Positions 52,665 through 60,482 of a stretch of DNA of 64,000 nt are shown here, one piece after another. The DNA comes from Ascidiaceihabitans sp029251465 (lineage in GTDB: Bacteria; Pseudomonadota; Alphaproteobacteria; Rhodobacterales; Rhodobacteraceae), in assembly GCF_042932805.1 (NCBI RefSeq), contig NZ_CP170633.1, positions 434,001 through 498,000 on the forward strand, written 5' to 3'. Under the pieces are notes generated by a model. The model was not told where the DNA came from, searched no databases, and worked only from the letters and a program-made list of their open reading frames with translations. Made by a program: the position numbers and the translations under genes. The first letter of the stretch is position 1. Every line of letters begins with the position of its first letter.

Positions 52665-53147
52665 ATGAGTACTGCGAATGTCCGACGCTTTAGACCCGAT
52701 GACACCGATTGGCTGGTAGAACAACACGGGCTGCACTATGCGCGCGACGAAGGGTTCGACGACACATTTGGCCCGCTTGTTGCGTCAATTCTGGCTGAGT
52801 TTAATCGCGACCATGATCCGGTTTGCGAACGTGGCTGGATTGCTGAAATGGATGGGGTTCGCTTGGGATCTATCTTTTGTGTGCGTTTGAACGATGACAC
52901 CGCAAAGCTGCGGTTGTTCATGTTGACCCCGGATGCGCGTGGGCAGGGATTGGGCAAACGCTTGCTTGCGCAGTGTATGGGGTTTGCTGAAAACACCGGA
53001 TATGCGGGAATGCAATTGTGGACCCACGAAAGCCACCGTGCTGCTTGCGCGCTTTATGCCGCGAAAGGTTGGACGCTAACGGCATCTGAACCCGTCCATT
53101 CGTTTGGTTGCGATTTGGTCGAGCAGACATGGATCTATCGATTTTGA
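52665..53147 (+). CDS. GNAT-family N-acetyltransferase
   Basis: A 160-aa acetyltransferase. Motif A is clear: LFMLTPDARGQGLGKRLLAQ, the acetyl-CoA pyrophosphate loop, followed by the motif B helix (HRAACALYAAKGW). The N-terminal half (DTDWLVEQHGLHYARDEG) resembles GNAT domains fused to MarR regulators, here without the MarR part. Acceptor substrate unknown. Confidence 0.88.
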   Translation: MSTANVRRFRPDDTDWLVEQHGLHYARDEGFDDTFGPLVASILAEFNRDHDPVCERGWIAEMDGVRLGSIFCVRLNDDTAKLRLFMLTPDARGQGLGKRLLAQCMGFAENTGYAGMQLWTHESHRAACALYAAKGWTLTASEPVHSFGCDLVEQTWIYRF

Positions 53148-53207
53148 AAATTATCGCTTTTGATGCACTTGCATTTGGTGAAAGAGGCAGTTAAATCCCC
53201 ACGAAGT

Positions 53208-53284
53208 GCCGCCTTAGCTCAGTTGGTTAGAGCGCCTGATTGTGGATCAGGAGGTCCCTGGTTCGAGACCAGGAGGTGGTACCA
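53208..53284 (+). tRNA. tRNA-His (GTG anticodon)
   Basis: Acceptor GCCGCCT pairs with AGGTGGT including two G-T pairs; discriminator A73 at 53281; CCA encoded (53282-53284). D-arm TAGCTCAGTTGGTTAGAGC. Anticodon stem CCTGA/TCAGG with loop TTGTGGA, giving GTG. T-arm CCTGGTTCGAGACCAGG. The base before position 1 is T, so the genome does not encode G-1, and A73 fits the atypical alphaproteobacterial tRNA-His type. Confidence 0.96.
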
Positions 53285-53293
53285 CTATAACCA

Positions 53294-53331
53294 AAGCCCC
53301 GGCATTCACGTGCCGGGGCTTTGTTTGTTTT
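53294..53331 (+). terminator. Intrinsic terminator of tRNA-His
   Basis: AAGCCCCGGCA (53294-53304) pairs with TGCCGGGGCTT (53311-53321), 11 base pairs with a TTCACG loop, followed by TTTGTTTGTTTT-type sequence to 53331. It directly follows the tRNA. Confidence 0.88.
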
Positions 53332-54823
53332 AAGGGGCGTAGGGTTTCATACCCTGAAAGATGTGGCTGACGCTGACACCCAGATTGTGTTCGGGGGCTG
53401 ACGCATTGTCGCCAGACACGCTGTGGCAGTCAAAACAGTTCCTTGGGGTAAAGTCGGCCGGTTTTTGTGCGCCAAACTGGTGAAACGATTCCATCGTGGA
53501 ATTGGCCAGATCCAGGCCGCCGACCTCAATGTCGTAGTCCTGATATTTTGGCAGTGTGCCATCCGTCCAAATACCGCCGACTTGAAAATACTTGTCGCGC
53601 GCGTTTTCATCAGCGCCCAACAACGCGATCAGGCTTGCATTCAGCGACACAAGATCGGTGTTGTTGGCCAGATCATTGGCGGTCATCGGCGCAAGCCCCC
53701 ACGGGTTGAACAGTACTATATCTTGGGCAGAAACGGTTTTTCCCTCGGCTGCTTGAATGTCGCCTGCCGCGTTCACGCTGGCATTAGGCACCATGTTGCC
53801 TTGGCCGGATGCGCCGCTTTTTGCGAATGTCCACGTCCCGTCGCTGTTGTAATCATACGTCGCCGTCGCGCCCGAGGTATCGGTATAAAGATACGCGCCG
53901 ATCGGGGTGTTGGACAGATGCTCGTAGGTGATCCAAGCCAGTTCAGGATGGCCGGTCACGGGGGCCGCAATGTGCATGCCGACCATCGCCAATTCCATCG
54001 ATTCCGTCCCATCAGCGGTCCAAACGGTATCCAAAGATGTATCGAATTTCGGCACCTGCGCTGTGACAATCACAAACGCGTCTCTGTCGACCGTATCGGC
54101 TTTGACCCAAGAGGTTTTGACCTCGAGCGTGCCTGCCAACTGTGCCACAGATCCATCGCCGTCAATGATCCCACTGGCGCGCCCGTATTTCACGATCCGG
54201 GTGATGGCTTCGGCGGTGGATGGAAATTGGAATTCTTGTGTGTTCTTGGCGTCGGTGAAATTGAAAGCCTCTGGGTCCTCGGACATGCCATTGCGAAATG
54301 CGACATAGGCATCGTTCACGTGCATGCCGTAGTAGGTCAGTGACCCTTTTTGACTGACCAATGCACCGCCGCCGCCTGCCTGACCTGATCCACCGCGGAT
54401 GTCGGGTTTGACCCCGCGCAAGGCAAAGATATTTGGGTGGCCCTGACCGTTTGGTGTGACTTTGACCTTTGCGATCTTTTCAGTGCCCTGTTCGTCATGC
54501 ACGACATCGAAGAACCCCGATTGATCAAAGACATAATCATCTTGGGCGGAGGACGTCAGCCACAAGAACGTCTGCGCGCCCCATTTGAAAAACTGGCAAG
54601 GTTCGGTGAATTGCGCACCGAAACCGTCAGGGGCCGCAAACACAGGATTGGCGTTTGTGCCGCCAGCGCGCCACCCTTCAAATTCTGATTGCGAAACAGC
54701 GCAGCTAGCATCCGCATCCGCAGGAATTGTGTTTTGGGAAGACGCCGGTGCGCCCGTAAACAGCAGCGCGGCAACGCAAGAGCTTGTAAGAAATATTGCA
54801 GCAAAATTATGGGAAATACGCAC
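53330..54823 (-). CDS. Secreted protein with C-terminal monohaem CxxCH motif
   Basis: A 497-aa periplasmic protein with signal peptide (about residues 1-29, ending GAPASS). A single haem-c site CFDCH lies near residue 467, followed by EHNLGVSVSHIFQGMKP. The remaining sequence is beta-rich, with conserved-looking Trp/His stretches (ELAWITYEHLSNTPIGAYLY and LFNPWGLAPMT). I do not recognise a characterised family. It reads towards the tRNA-His terminator. A palindrome ATCAAA-AA-TTTGAT (54852-54865) lies 29 bases upstream of the start. Electron transfer role inferred from the haem motif only. Confidence 0.75.
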   Translation of the reverse strand: MRISHNFAAIFLTSSCVAALLFTGAPASSQNTIPADADASCAVSQSEFEGWRAGGTNANPVFAAPDGFGAQFTEPCQFFKWGAQTFLWLTSSAQDDYVFDQSGFFDVVHDEQGTEKIAKVKVTPNGQGHPNIFALRGVKPDIRGGSGQAGGGGALVSQKGSLTYYGMHVNDAYVAFRNGMSEDPEAFNFTDAKNTQEFQFPSTAEAITRIVKYGRASGIIDGDGSVAQLAGTLEVKTSWVKADTVDRDAFVIVTAQVPKFDTSLDTVWTADGTESMELAMVGMHIAAPVTGHPELAWITYEHLSNTPIGAYLYTDTSGATATYDYNSDGTWTFAKSGASGQGNMVPNASVNAAGDIQAAEGKTVSAQDIVLFNPWGLAPMTANDLANNTDLVSLNASLIALLGADENARDKYFQVGGIWTDGTLPKYQDYDIEVGGLDLANSTMESFHQFGAQKPADFTPRNCFDCHSVSGDNASAPEHNLGVSVSHIFQGMKPYAP

Positions 54824-54935
54824 AGAAAATTCTCCGGTGTTAAAAAATTAGATCAAAAATTTGATTTTCGTAATATCTGCAAGATTAGGCGCAAGTGCGG
54901 CACCCTGTCATCACTATTTTAGCCGCAGGTCTGTA

Positions 54936-55238
54936 TTAGTTCGAAAGGACAGAATCCGAGATTTGCACCGTTTGGCGCAATTGCCCGTCGGTGCGATTGT
55001 AGATCAGAATTTCATTGTCCGTTGTCACAATCGCAAACCATCCGTCGCCTTGGGTGAACGCGGTGGCGGTTTTTCCGTCCGGCAGCGTGACAATTTCGGG
55101 CAAGCGTGGCCCTTTGTTTGACAGTCGCGTGACAAGCAGGCCAACCACCACTACAACGCCCACCAACATTGTGGCCGTCAACACGGTTACCAACCGCCGC
55201 AAGAACTTTAGGTTCGCCGGCTCAACAGGATCTGTCAT
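54936..55238 (-). CDS. Small single-helix membrane protein, DUF6476-like
   Basis: A 100-aa protein starting at ATG 55238 (MTDPVEPANLKFLRRLV). One transmembrane helix (about residues 16-38, VTVLTATMLVGVVVVVGLLV) anchors a small extracytoplasmic beta domain (LPEIVTLPDGKTATAFTQG, then WFAIVTTDNEILIYN). It resembles a Rhodobacteraceae family of unknown function (DUF6476). Its start codon overlaps the start codon of the divergent pseudouridine synthase gene, so its ribosome site lies inside that coding sequence. Confidence 0.7.
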   Translation of the reverse strand: MTDPVEPANLKFLRRLVTVLTATMLVGVVVVVGLLVTRLSNKGPRLPEIVTLPDGKTATAFTQGDGWFAIVTTDNEILIYNRTDGQLRQTVQISDSVLSN

Positions 55239-56274
55239 GTCCACCACTTCCGTTCGTTTTCGTATTGATGAGGCTCCGCCCGCACGTCTTGATAAGGCGG
55301 TTGCGCGCGATGTGCCAGTGGACGCGTCATTGTCGCGCTCGCGTCTGAGCAAATTGATCATCGATGGTGCTGTGACGGTCGACGGCGTTGTTGTCACCAA
55401 CCCCAAGGCCAAAGTGACCGAAGGTGCAGACGTGCTGATCACGGTGCCTGTGGCCGAAGACAGCCACATCTTGCCCGAAGATATCCCGCTAGAGGTCGTC
55501 TACGAAGACGATGATCTTATCGTGGTGAACAAACCCGCCGGCATGGTTGTGCATCCAGCCCCCGGCAGCCCGTCGGGTACCTTGGTGAACGCGTTGCTGC
55601 ATCACTGCGGCGATAGCCTGTCCGGTGTTGGTGGCATGAAACGCCCCGGCATTGTGCACCGCATCGACAAGGAAACCTCGGGCCTTTTGGTCGTCGCGAA
55701 ATCGGACAAAGCGCATCACGGGCTGGCGGATCAATTCGCCGATCACTCGACCGAACGCTACTACAAGGCGCTGGTCTACGGCGTGCCAGATGCCAACGAC
55801 CCGCGCCTGCGCGGTATTCGGGGGGCCAGCTTTGAATCCTCGAACATCTTGCGGATGACCACACAATTGGCCCGTCACAAGACAGATCGCCAACGTCAGG
55901 CCGTGCTGTTTCAAGGGGGTCGGCATGCCGTCACCCGCGCCCGCACGGTGGATCGTTACGGTCAGCCGCAAGTCTTGGCGCTGATGGAATGTTGGCTGGA
56001 AACTGGCCGTACGCACCAAATTCGTGTACATATGTCCCACGCTGGGCACGGTTTGGTCGGTGATCCGACGTATGGCGGCAAGCGCAAACTGCCGAAAAAA
56101 TCCCTGAGCGAAGCAGGATTTGCAGCGTTGGATGGCTTTAAACGTCAAGCATTGCATGCGGCCGTTTTGGGTTTTGTTCATCCGATTTCCGGTGAAAAGA
56201 TGCGGTTCGAAGCACCGTTGCCTGCAGACATGGCGGATCTGATCACCGCACTTGAGCGGCCAGCAGAGGCATAA
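55237..56274 (+). CDS. RluA-family (RluC/D-like) pseudouridine synthase
   Basis: A 345-aa rRNA pseudouridine synthase. An N-terminal S4 RNA-binding domain (residues 14-75: RLDKAVARDVPVDASLSRSR) precedes the RluA catalytic core with Asp in GIVHRIDKETSGLLVVAKS. PAGMVVHPAPGSPSGTLVNAL and the C-terminal RTHQIRVHMSHAGHGLVGD are standard. ATG 55237 is preceded by AGGA. It overlaps the divergent DUF6476-like start by three bases (CATG). Large-subunit 23S rRNA is the expected target; RluC versus RluD cannot be decided here. Confidence 0.92.
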   Translation: MSTTSVRFRIDEAPPARLDKAVARDVPVDASLSRSRLSKLIIDGAVTVDGVVVTNPKAKVTEGADVLITVPVAEDSHILPEDIPLEVVYEDDDLIVVNKPAGMVVHPAPGSPSGTLVNALLHHCGDSLSGVGGMKRPGIVHRIDKETSGLLVVAKSDKAHHGLADQFADHSTERYYKALVYGVPDANDPRLRGIRGASFESSNILRMTTQLARHKTDRQRQAVLFQGGRHAVTRARTVDRYGQPQVLALMECWLETGRTHQIRVHMSHAGHGLVGDPTYGGKRKLPKKSLSEAGFAALDGFKRQALHAAVLGFVHPISGEKMRFEAPLPADMADLITALERPAEA

Positions 56275-56412
56275 AAACGCCCAATTTGTACGATTTGTTC
56301 ACAAAACATTAATATCCGTTTGTCACCTACAGCACAGATGCGTGAGGCGCGTGACACAGATATGGCTTTGAACGATTTGCATGCAATATTAAAGGTATCG
56401 GTGAACGCGCCT

Positions 56413-56441
56413 CTTGAAACGGCTCAAAACGTCACCCATAT
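56413..56441 (+). promoter_or_regulatory. Heat-shock (RpoH-type) promoter of rpoH
   Basis: CTTGAAA (56413-56419) and CCCATAT (56435-56441), 15 bases apart, match the sigma-32 consensus boxes closely. They lie 74 bases before the rpoH ATG, pointing to autoregulation or control by a paralogous RpoH. Confidence 0.7.
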
Positions 56442-56514
56442 CGAATGTTAAGCCCATAAACATCAAGTGGGCCTCGCGACAACCGCGAGACACAAAGACC
56501 GGAGGGAACAGACC

Positions 56515-57411
56515 ATGGCAAATTATGCAAATCTTCCAGCACCAACGCCAGAAGGCGGCCTAAACCGCTATATGCAGGAAATCCGCAAGTTTCCGCTGCT
56601 GGAACCTGAAGAAGAATATATGGCCGCCAAAGCGTGGGTCGAAAAAGAAGACACCGTCGCGGCCCATAAACTGGTCACGTCGCACCTGCGTTTGGCGGCG
56701 AAAATCGCCATGGGCTACCGCGGCTATGGTCTGCCCCAAGCCGAGGTGATTTCGGAGGCCAACGTGGGCCTGATGCAAGCGGTCAAACGCTTTGATCCGG
56801 AAAAAGGGTTCCGCCTGTCAACCTACGCGATGTGGTGGATTCGCGCGAGCATTCAGGAATACGTTCTGCGCTCGTGGTCCTTGGTCAAATTGGGCACAAC
56901 GTCTGCTCAGAAAAAACTGTTCTTTAACCTGCGCAAAGCCAAATCCAAGATCGGCGCGCTGGAAGATGGCGATTTACGCCCCGAAAACGTCAAACGGATC
57001 GCGACAGATCTGGGCGTAACCGAGGCCGAAGTCATTAGCATGAACCGCCGGATGAGCGGTGGTGACGCGTCTTTGAACGCCACAGTCGGGTCTGAGGGCG
57101 AAGGCACGATGCAATGGCAGGACTGGCTCGAGGACGAAAGTGCTGACCAAGCGGGTGACTACGAGGCCAATGACGAATTGTCGGTCCGCCGCGAGATGTT
57201 AGCCGAGGCAATGGACGTGTTGAATGATCGCGAAAAAGACATCCTGACCCAACGTCGTCTTAGCGACGAGTCGATCACGCTTGAGGATCTAAGCGGTCAA
57301 TACGACGTCAGCCGCGAACGTATTCGTCAAATCGAAGTGCGTGCATTTGAAAAACTGCAGCAGCGGATGCGCGAATTGGCAAAAGAAAAAGGTCTGTTGG
57401 CCACAGCCTAA
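56515..57411 (+). CDS. rpoH: RNA polymerase sigma-32 factor RpoH
   Basis: Heat-shock sigma factor, 298 aa, with GGAGGG nine bases before ATG 56515. Region 1.2-2.1 begins NRYMQEIRKFPLLEPEEE. Region 2.4 has FRLSTYAMWWIRASIQEYVL, followed by the RpoH box (SAQKKLFFNLRKAKSK). Region 4.2 has DLSGQYDVSRERIRQIEVRA. A sigma-32-type promoter precedes it and a strong terminator follows. Rhodobacteraceae often carry two rpoH genes; which paralogue this is (RpoHI or RpoHII) is not settled by sequence alone. Confidence 0.96.
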   Translation: MANYANLPAPTPEGGLNRYMQEIRKFPLLEPEEEYMAAKAWVEKEDTVAAHKLVTSHLRLAAKIAMGYRGYGLPQAEVISEANVGLMQAVKRFDPEKGFRLSTYAMWWIRASIQEYVLRSWSLVKLGTTSAQKKLFFNLRKAKSKIGALEDGDLRPENVKRIATDLGVTEAEVISMNRRMSGGDASLNATVGSEGEGTMQWQDWLEDESADQAGDYEANDELSVRREMLAEAMDVLNDREKDILTQRRLSDESITLEDLSGQYDVSRERIRQIEVRAFEKLQQRMRELAKEKGLLATA

Positions 57412-57437
57412 CAGCGTTTTCCCAACTTGAAATGAAG

Positions 57438-57470
57438 TGCCTCGCCTATAAATGGGCGGGGCATTTTTTT
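57438..57470 (+). terminator. Intrinsic terminator of rpoH
   Basis: TGCCTCGCC (57438-57446) pairs with GGCGGGGCA (57455-57463), including one T-G pair, and is followed by seven T residues (57464-57470). It lies 26 bases after the rpoH stop codon. Confidence 0.9.
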
Positions 57471-57580
57471 GTTTGATGGGTATCTGCTTGGTCGAATTGA
57501 AACGATGACCTTCGAAAAACGATCCGCATTTTCCGCAAGGATCGGGTTGTCTTAAGCGTACATCGGTTTAGGGTTTGGCC

Positions 57581-58036
57581 ATGTTCACACGTGATGTTCA
57601 TACCCAATTCGGCCAGTTGTGCCTGACCCAAGAAAACGACGCGATCACCCGTGTCGATTGGGGACATGCGCCGCGCCAAGACGCGTCTGCTGTGTTGGAC
57701 GAAGCCGTTCGCCAGTTGCAGGAATACGACGCTGGCACGCGGGAAGTCTTCGATCTGCCGTTGCACGTCAATGGATCAAAACTGCAACGGGATGTGTGCG
57801 ATCTGATGTTCGCAATTCCCTTTGGATACACGCGGACTTATGGCGAAATCGCAAAGGATCTGGGTGTGCCTGCCCAGACAATCGGGCAAGCCTGCGGTGG
57901 TAATCCGATCCCGATTATCATCCCGTGTCACCGCGTTATGGGGGCCAAAGGATTGACGGGATTTTCAGGTGCAGGAGGGGTGGAAACCAAGGTCGCGCTG
58001 CTGCTTCACGAAAAAGCAGCTGGTTTGCTGATCTAG
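57581..58036 (+). CDS. ogt: Methylated-DNA-[protein]-cysteine S-methyltransferase
   Basis: Suicide DNA repair enzyme removing O6-alkyl groups from guanine, 151 aa. The active-site PCHRV is present (IIIPCHRVMGAKG), with the DNA-binding helix segment FAIPFGYTRTYGEIAKDLG before it and the GFSGAGGVETKVALL finish. ATG 57581 is chosen over a TTG two codons upstream. There is no Ada N-terminal domain. The last four bases overlap the convergent phosphatidylcholine synthase gene. Confidence 0.93.
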   Translation: MFTRDVHTQFGQLCLTQENDAITRVDWGHAPRQDASAVLDEAVRQLQEYDAGTREVFDLPLHVNGSKLQRDVCDLMFAIPFGYTRTYGEIAKDLGVPAQTIGQACGGNPIPIIIPCHRVMGAKGLTGFSGAGGVETKVALLLHEKAAGLLI

Positions 58037-58737
58037 GTGTTCTGAGCCGAAGCTTGCGGAATGATCTGTTGCGCGATGCCCGCGCCAAGCAAGTAAATGC
58101 TGGTCACAATCAACCCCCAGTGCGCCCAGCTTTCGGCGTGGAAATCGACCCAAGCGGCCCAGCCTGCAAAGAATGTCCACGCCAACGCCATAGGCAGTGT
58201 CAGCGCACGCCAGCGTTCCGTGCGCACCGGGTGCACAAATTTAAGCGGCAGAAACATCGTGATGCTGAGGAACGTAACCAGTATCAGGCACACCCACCAC
58301 GGCGGGTTCAGTGCGAACAACACAATGATCAACATGTTCCAGCATCCTGGAAAACCGGAAAATGAGTTATCCTTTGTTTTCATGCGTGTATCTGCAAAAT
58401 ACATAGCGGATGCAAAGGTGACGATGATGATCATGACCCAACCGCTCCACCCGTCCATGATGCCTGATTTGAACAAGGCAAAGGCGGGGATAAACACGTA
58501 GGTGAGATAATCGATGATAAGATCAAGAAGGACGCCGTCAAATTCGGGCGCGTTCTTTTTGACATCAAAGTGGCGCGCTAGCGGTCCGTCGATCCCGTCC
58601 ACAAAAAAGGCCACGACAAGCCAAAGGAACATCAGATCCCATTTGCCGTCAACCGCAGCAAGCATTGCAAGCATCGCAAACACGGCACCCGTAGCAGTGA
58701 GTAAATGGACGGAAAGTGCGCGTAATTTATCAGTCAT
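58033..58737 (-). CDS. pcs: Phosphatidylcholine synthase
   Basis: Membrane enzyme condensing choline with CDP-diacylglycerol to make phosphatidylcholine, 234 aa from ATG 58737. The CDP-alcohol phosphotransferase signature appears in the longer Pcs form: DGIDGPLARHFDV, then EFDGVLLDLIIDYLTYVF. Six to eight transmembrane segments are apparent. FADTRMKTKDNSFSGFPGCWN is a Pcs-type stretch. Choline supply and betaine/carnitine metabolism may connect at the pathway level, but the gene stands alone. Confidence 0.92.
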   Translation of the reverse strand: MTDKLRALSVHLLTATGAVFAMLAMLAAVDGKWDLMFLWLVVAFFVDGIDGPLARHFDVKKNAPEFDGVLLDLIIDYLTYVFIPAFALFKSGIMDGWSGWVMIIIVTFASAMYFADTRMKTKDNSFSGFPGCWNMLIIVLFALNPPWWVCLILVTFLSITMFLPLKFVHPVRTERWRALTLPMALAWTFFAGWAAWVDFHAESWAHWGLIVTSIYLLGAGIAQQIIPQASAQNT

Positions 58738-58770
58738 TTGGCGTACATGGCCCAAGATTGGCCCAGATGC

Positions 58771-58819
58771 AAAGCAAAACCCGCCGAACACTCCACAAGG
58801 CAGTGTCGACGGGCTTTTT
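58771..58819. terminator. Bidirectional intrinsic terminator
   Basis: The stem runs from 58780 (CCCGCCGAACACT) to 58813 (AGTGTCGACGGG), 12 pairs with one bulge and a nine-base loop. On the plus strand TTTTT follows (58815-58819). On the minus strand TTTT, G, C and TTT follow (58779-58771). It should end the minus-strand P460-like gene that stops at 58843. Confidence 0.8.
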
Positions 58820-58842
58820 ATACGTCAGTTTTAGGCGTTGGG

Positions 58843-59430
58843 TTACTGCCCCAAACGCACCTCTTCGACTGGATAGGCAAGGAAATCGCTGTCCTCATAG
58901 GCCGCGTGGCAATCGTGGCAGAAAGACTGTTTAACTTTCATCACTTTACCGTTTGGTTGCAGGCCGGCATACAGCCAGTCACCGGTTTCCGGGATGGATC
59001 CGGCTTCCATTTTGGTCATGATAAACAGCGGGCCGGGGCGGGCCTTTTTCTTCTTGATCGACAGGCTGATCGATTCTTTGGCCAGAATCGAACCAACGGG
59101 CATATTGACGCCTTCGTCAGCGAATTTCAGATATTGCTCGGCGGCGATGTCATTGGCGAAGGTGTTCAAAATGCGGGTGCCATGCGCGCCTTGGATCGCG
59201 CCGCGTGTCGCGGTGGGGGCCCAAGAGCGGAAATTTGAACCGATCTCGTCACCTTCTTTTGCGTAGCCTTCGGCCATTTTCGCCTCGAGACATTCGTAAA
59301 GCGTGACGATCTGGTCTTCTTCGAGGTCAAACCGGTCTTCGACGGTCAGATCAGCACAATCGGCAAAAGCAGCTGTAGAACTAAGAGCGAGGCCAAATGC
59401 GGCGGCGGTCAAGCGCGTGGTAAGTGTCAT
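58843..59430 (-). CDS. Cytochrome P460-like monohaem protein
   Basis: A 195-aa secreted protein with signal peptide (about residues 1-23, ending STAAFA). The domain has P460-type landmarks: MPVGSILAKESI, a Lys-rich strand (SLSIKKKKARPGPLFIMTKM) and DWLYAGLQPNGKV. A c-type haem site CHDCH lies near residue 170. The same head architecture opens the six-haem cytochrome at 15843-18830. P460 proteins may oxidise hydroxylamine or bind NO; without a structural alignment the cross-linking Lys cannot be assigned. It ends at a bidirectional terminator. Confidence 0.8.
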   Translation of the reverse strand: MTLTTRLTAAAFGLALSSTAAFADCADLTVEDRFDLEEDQIVTLYECLEAKMAEGYAKEGDEIGSNFRSWAPTATRGAIQGAHGTRILNTFANDIAAEQYLKFADEGVNMPVGSILAKESISLSIKKKKARPGPLFIMTKMEAGSIPETGDWLYAGLQPNGKVMKVKQSFCHDCHAAYEDSDFLAYPVEEVRLGQ

Positions 59431-59561
59431 GAGTATTCCCTGTTGTTCGCAGAATCATTTGGCATGCCTGTTGCACGCCTTGTGCGACAATTTGTCAGAT
59501 CAGGGATGAAATAGCCCTTAACAGTGTTGCACGATTGCGTGAGAGAATATGTCAGAGCGCT

Positions 59562-60482
59562 TTAGGCTTTTGGGTGGGCGCGATCGTAGACTTCCATCAG
59601 ACGGGCGGTGTCGACGGCGGTGTAGGCTTGGGTTGTGGACAGCGATGCGTGGCCCAGCAACTCTTGGATCGCGCGCAAATCACCACCGGCGTTTAGCAAA
59701 TGCGTGGCAAAGCTGTGGCGCATTGCGTGCGGGGTTGCTGTTGCCGGTAGGCCCAGTTGCATGCGCGCAGAGGCCATCGATTTTTGGATCGCGCGCGGTG
59801 ACAATGCCCCGCCACGCACACCGCGAAACAGCGGCCCATCGTCGTCCAAATTGTGGGGGCAAGCCCGCATGTAGGCATCAACTGCATCACGCGCAGCATC
59901 AACTACAGGCACGATCCGTTCCTTGCCGCCCTTGCCGATAATCCGCATGACTTGGGGCAGGGGCGCGTCGCCGCCTTTGATCCCCAAAGCCTCGGAAATC
60001 CGCAAGCCACAGCCCCACAGCAAGGTCACAACCGCGACATCGCGCAGGGCAACCCAAGGGGCGAGCGATTGCAGCTCAACCGCTTCGATCAAATCGCGCG
60101 CGGCGTCTACGGCCAAGGGGCGCGGCAATTTGTTGGTGAATTTCGGAGAGCGTGTCGACAAAACGGCAGTCGGTTCAAACCCTTCGCGTGCGGATAACCA
60201 GCGATAGAACGCTTTGACCGCGGATAATTTGCGCGCCAGTGATCTGGGGCCAACGCCTGCGGATCGACTGTTTGCCATCCACCCGCGCATGTCGCTGATG
60301 GTGATTTTAGCCAACGCGCCCAGACCCTGAGGCTGGCCTTTGTGCGCCGAGATAAACACGAGGAATTCGGTGACATCACCGGTGTAGGCGGTCAGCGTAT
60401 TTTGCGCTGCGCCCTTCAGTGATTTCTGGTGATCCAGCCACGCTTGCAGTGCATCGCGCGCCGCAGGCGAAATCAGGCTCAC
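59562..60482 (-). CDS. xerC: Tyrosine recombinase XerC
   Basis: Site-specific recombinase resolving chromosome dimers at dif, 306 aa. The catalytic residues are all visible: Arg in GCGLRISEALG, Lys in GKGGKERIVPV, His-x-x-Arg in HAMRHSFATHLL, His in LGHASLSTTQ and Tyr in AYTAVD. The N-terminal core-binding domain includes GVGPRSLARKLSAVKAFYRW. It overlaps DUF484 by ATGA, the usual alphaproteobacterial order. The lack of phage genes and the context support a housekeeping role rather than an integrase. Confidence 0.93.
   Translation of the reverse strand: MSLISPAARDALQAWLDHQKSLKGAAQNTLTAYTGDVTEFLVFISAHKGQPQGLGALAKITISDMRGWMANSRSAGVGPRSLARKLSAVKAFYRWLSAREGFEPTAVLSTRSPKFTNKLPRPLAVDAARDLIEAVELQSLAPWVALRDVAVVTLLWGCGLRISEALGIKGGDAPLPQVMRIIGKGGKERIVPVVDAARDAVDAYMRACPHNLDDDGPLFRGVRGGALSPRAIQKSMASARMQLGLPATATPHAMRHSFATHLLNAGGDLRAIQELLGHASLSTTQAYTAVDTARLMEVYDRAHPKA

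Noticed and set aside
54852..54865. ATCAAAAATTTGAT as an FNR/Anr site upstream of the monohaem protein
   Set aside because: The half-sites are inverted relative to the TTGAT-N4-ATCAA consensus; it is only a palindrome of unknown meaning.
59562..60482. Tyrosine recombinase as a phage or island integrase
   Set aside because: Length, motifs and coupling to DUF484 fit housekeeping XerC, with no mobile genes around.
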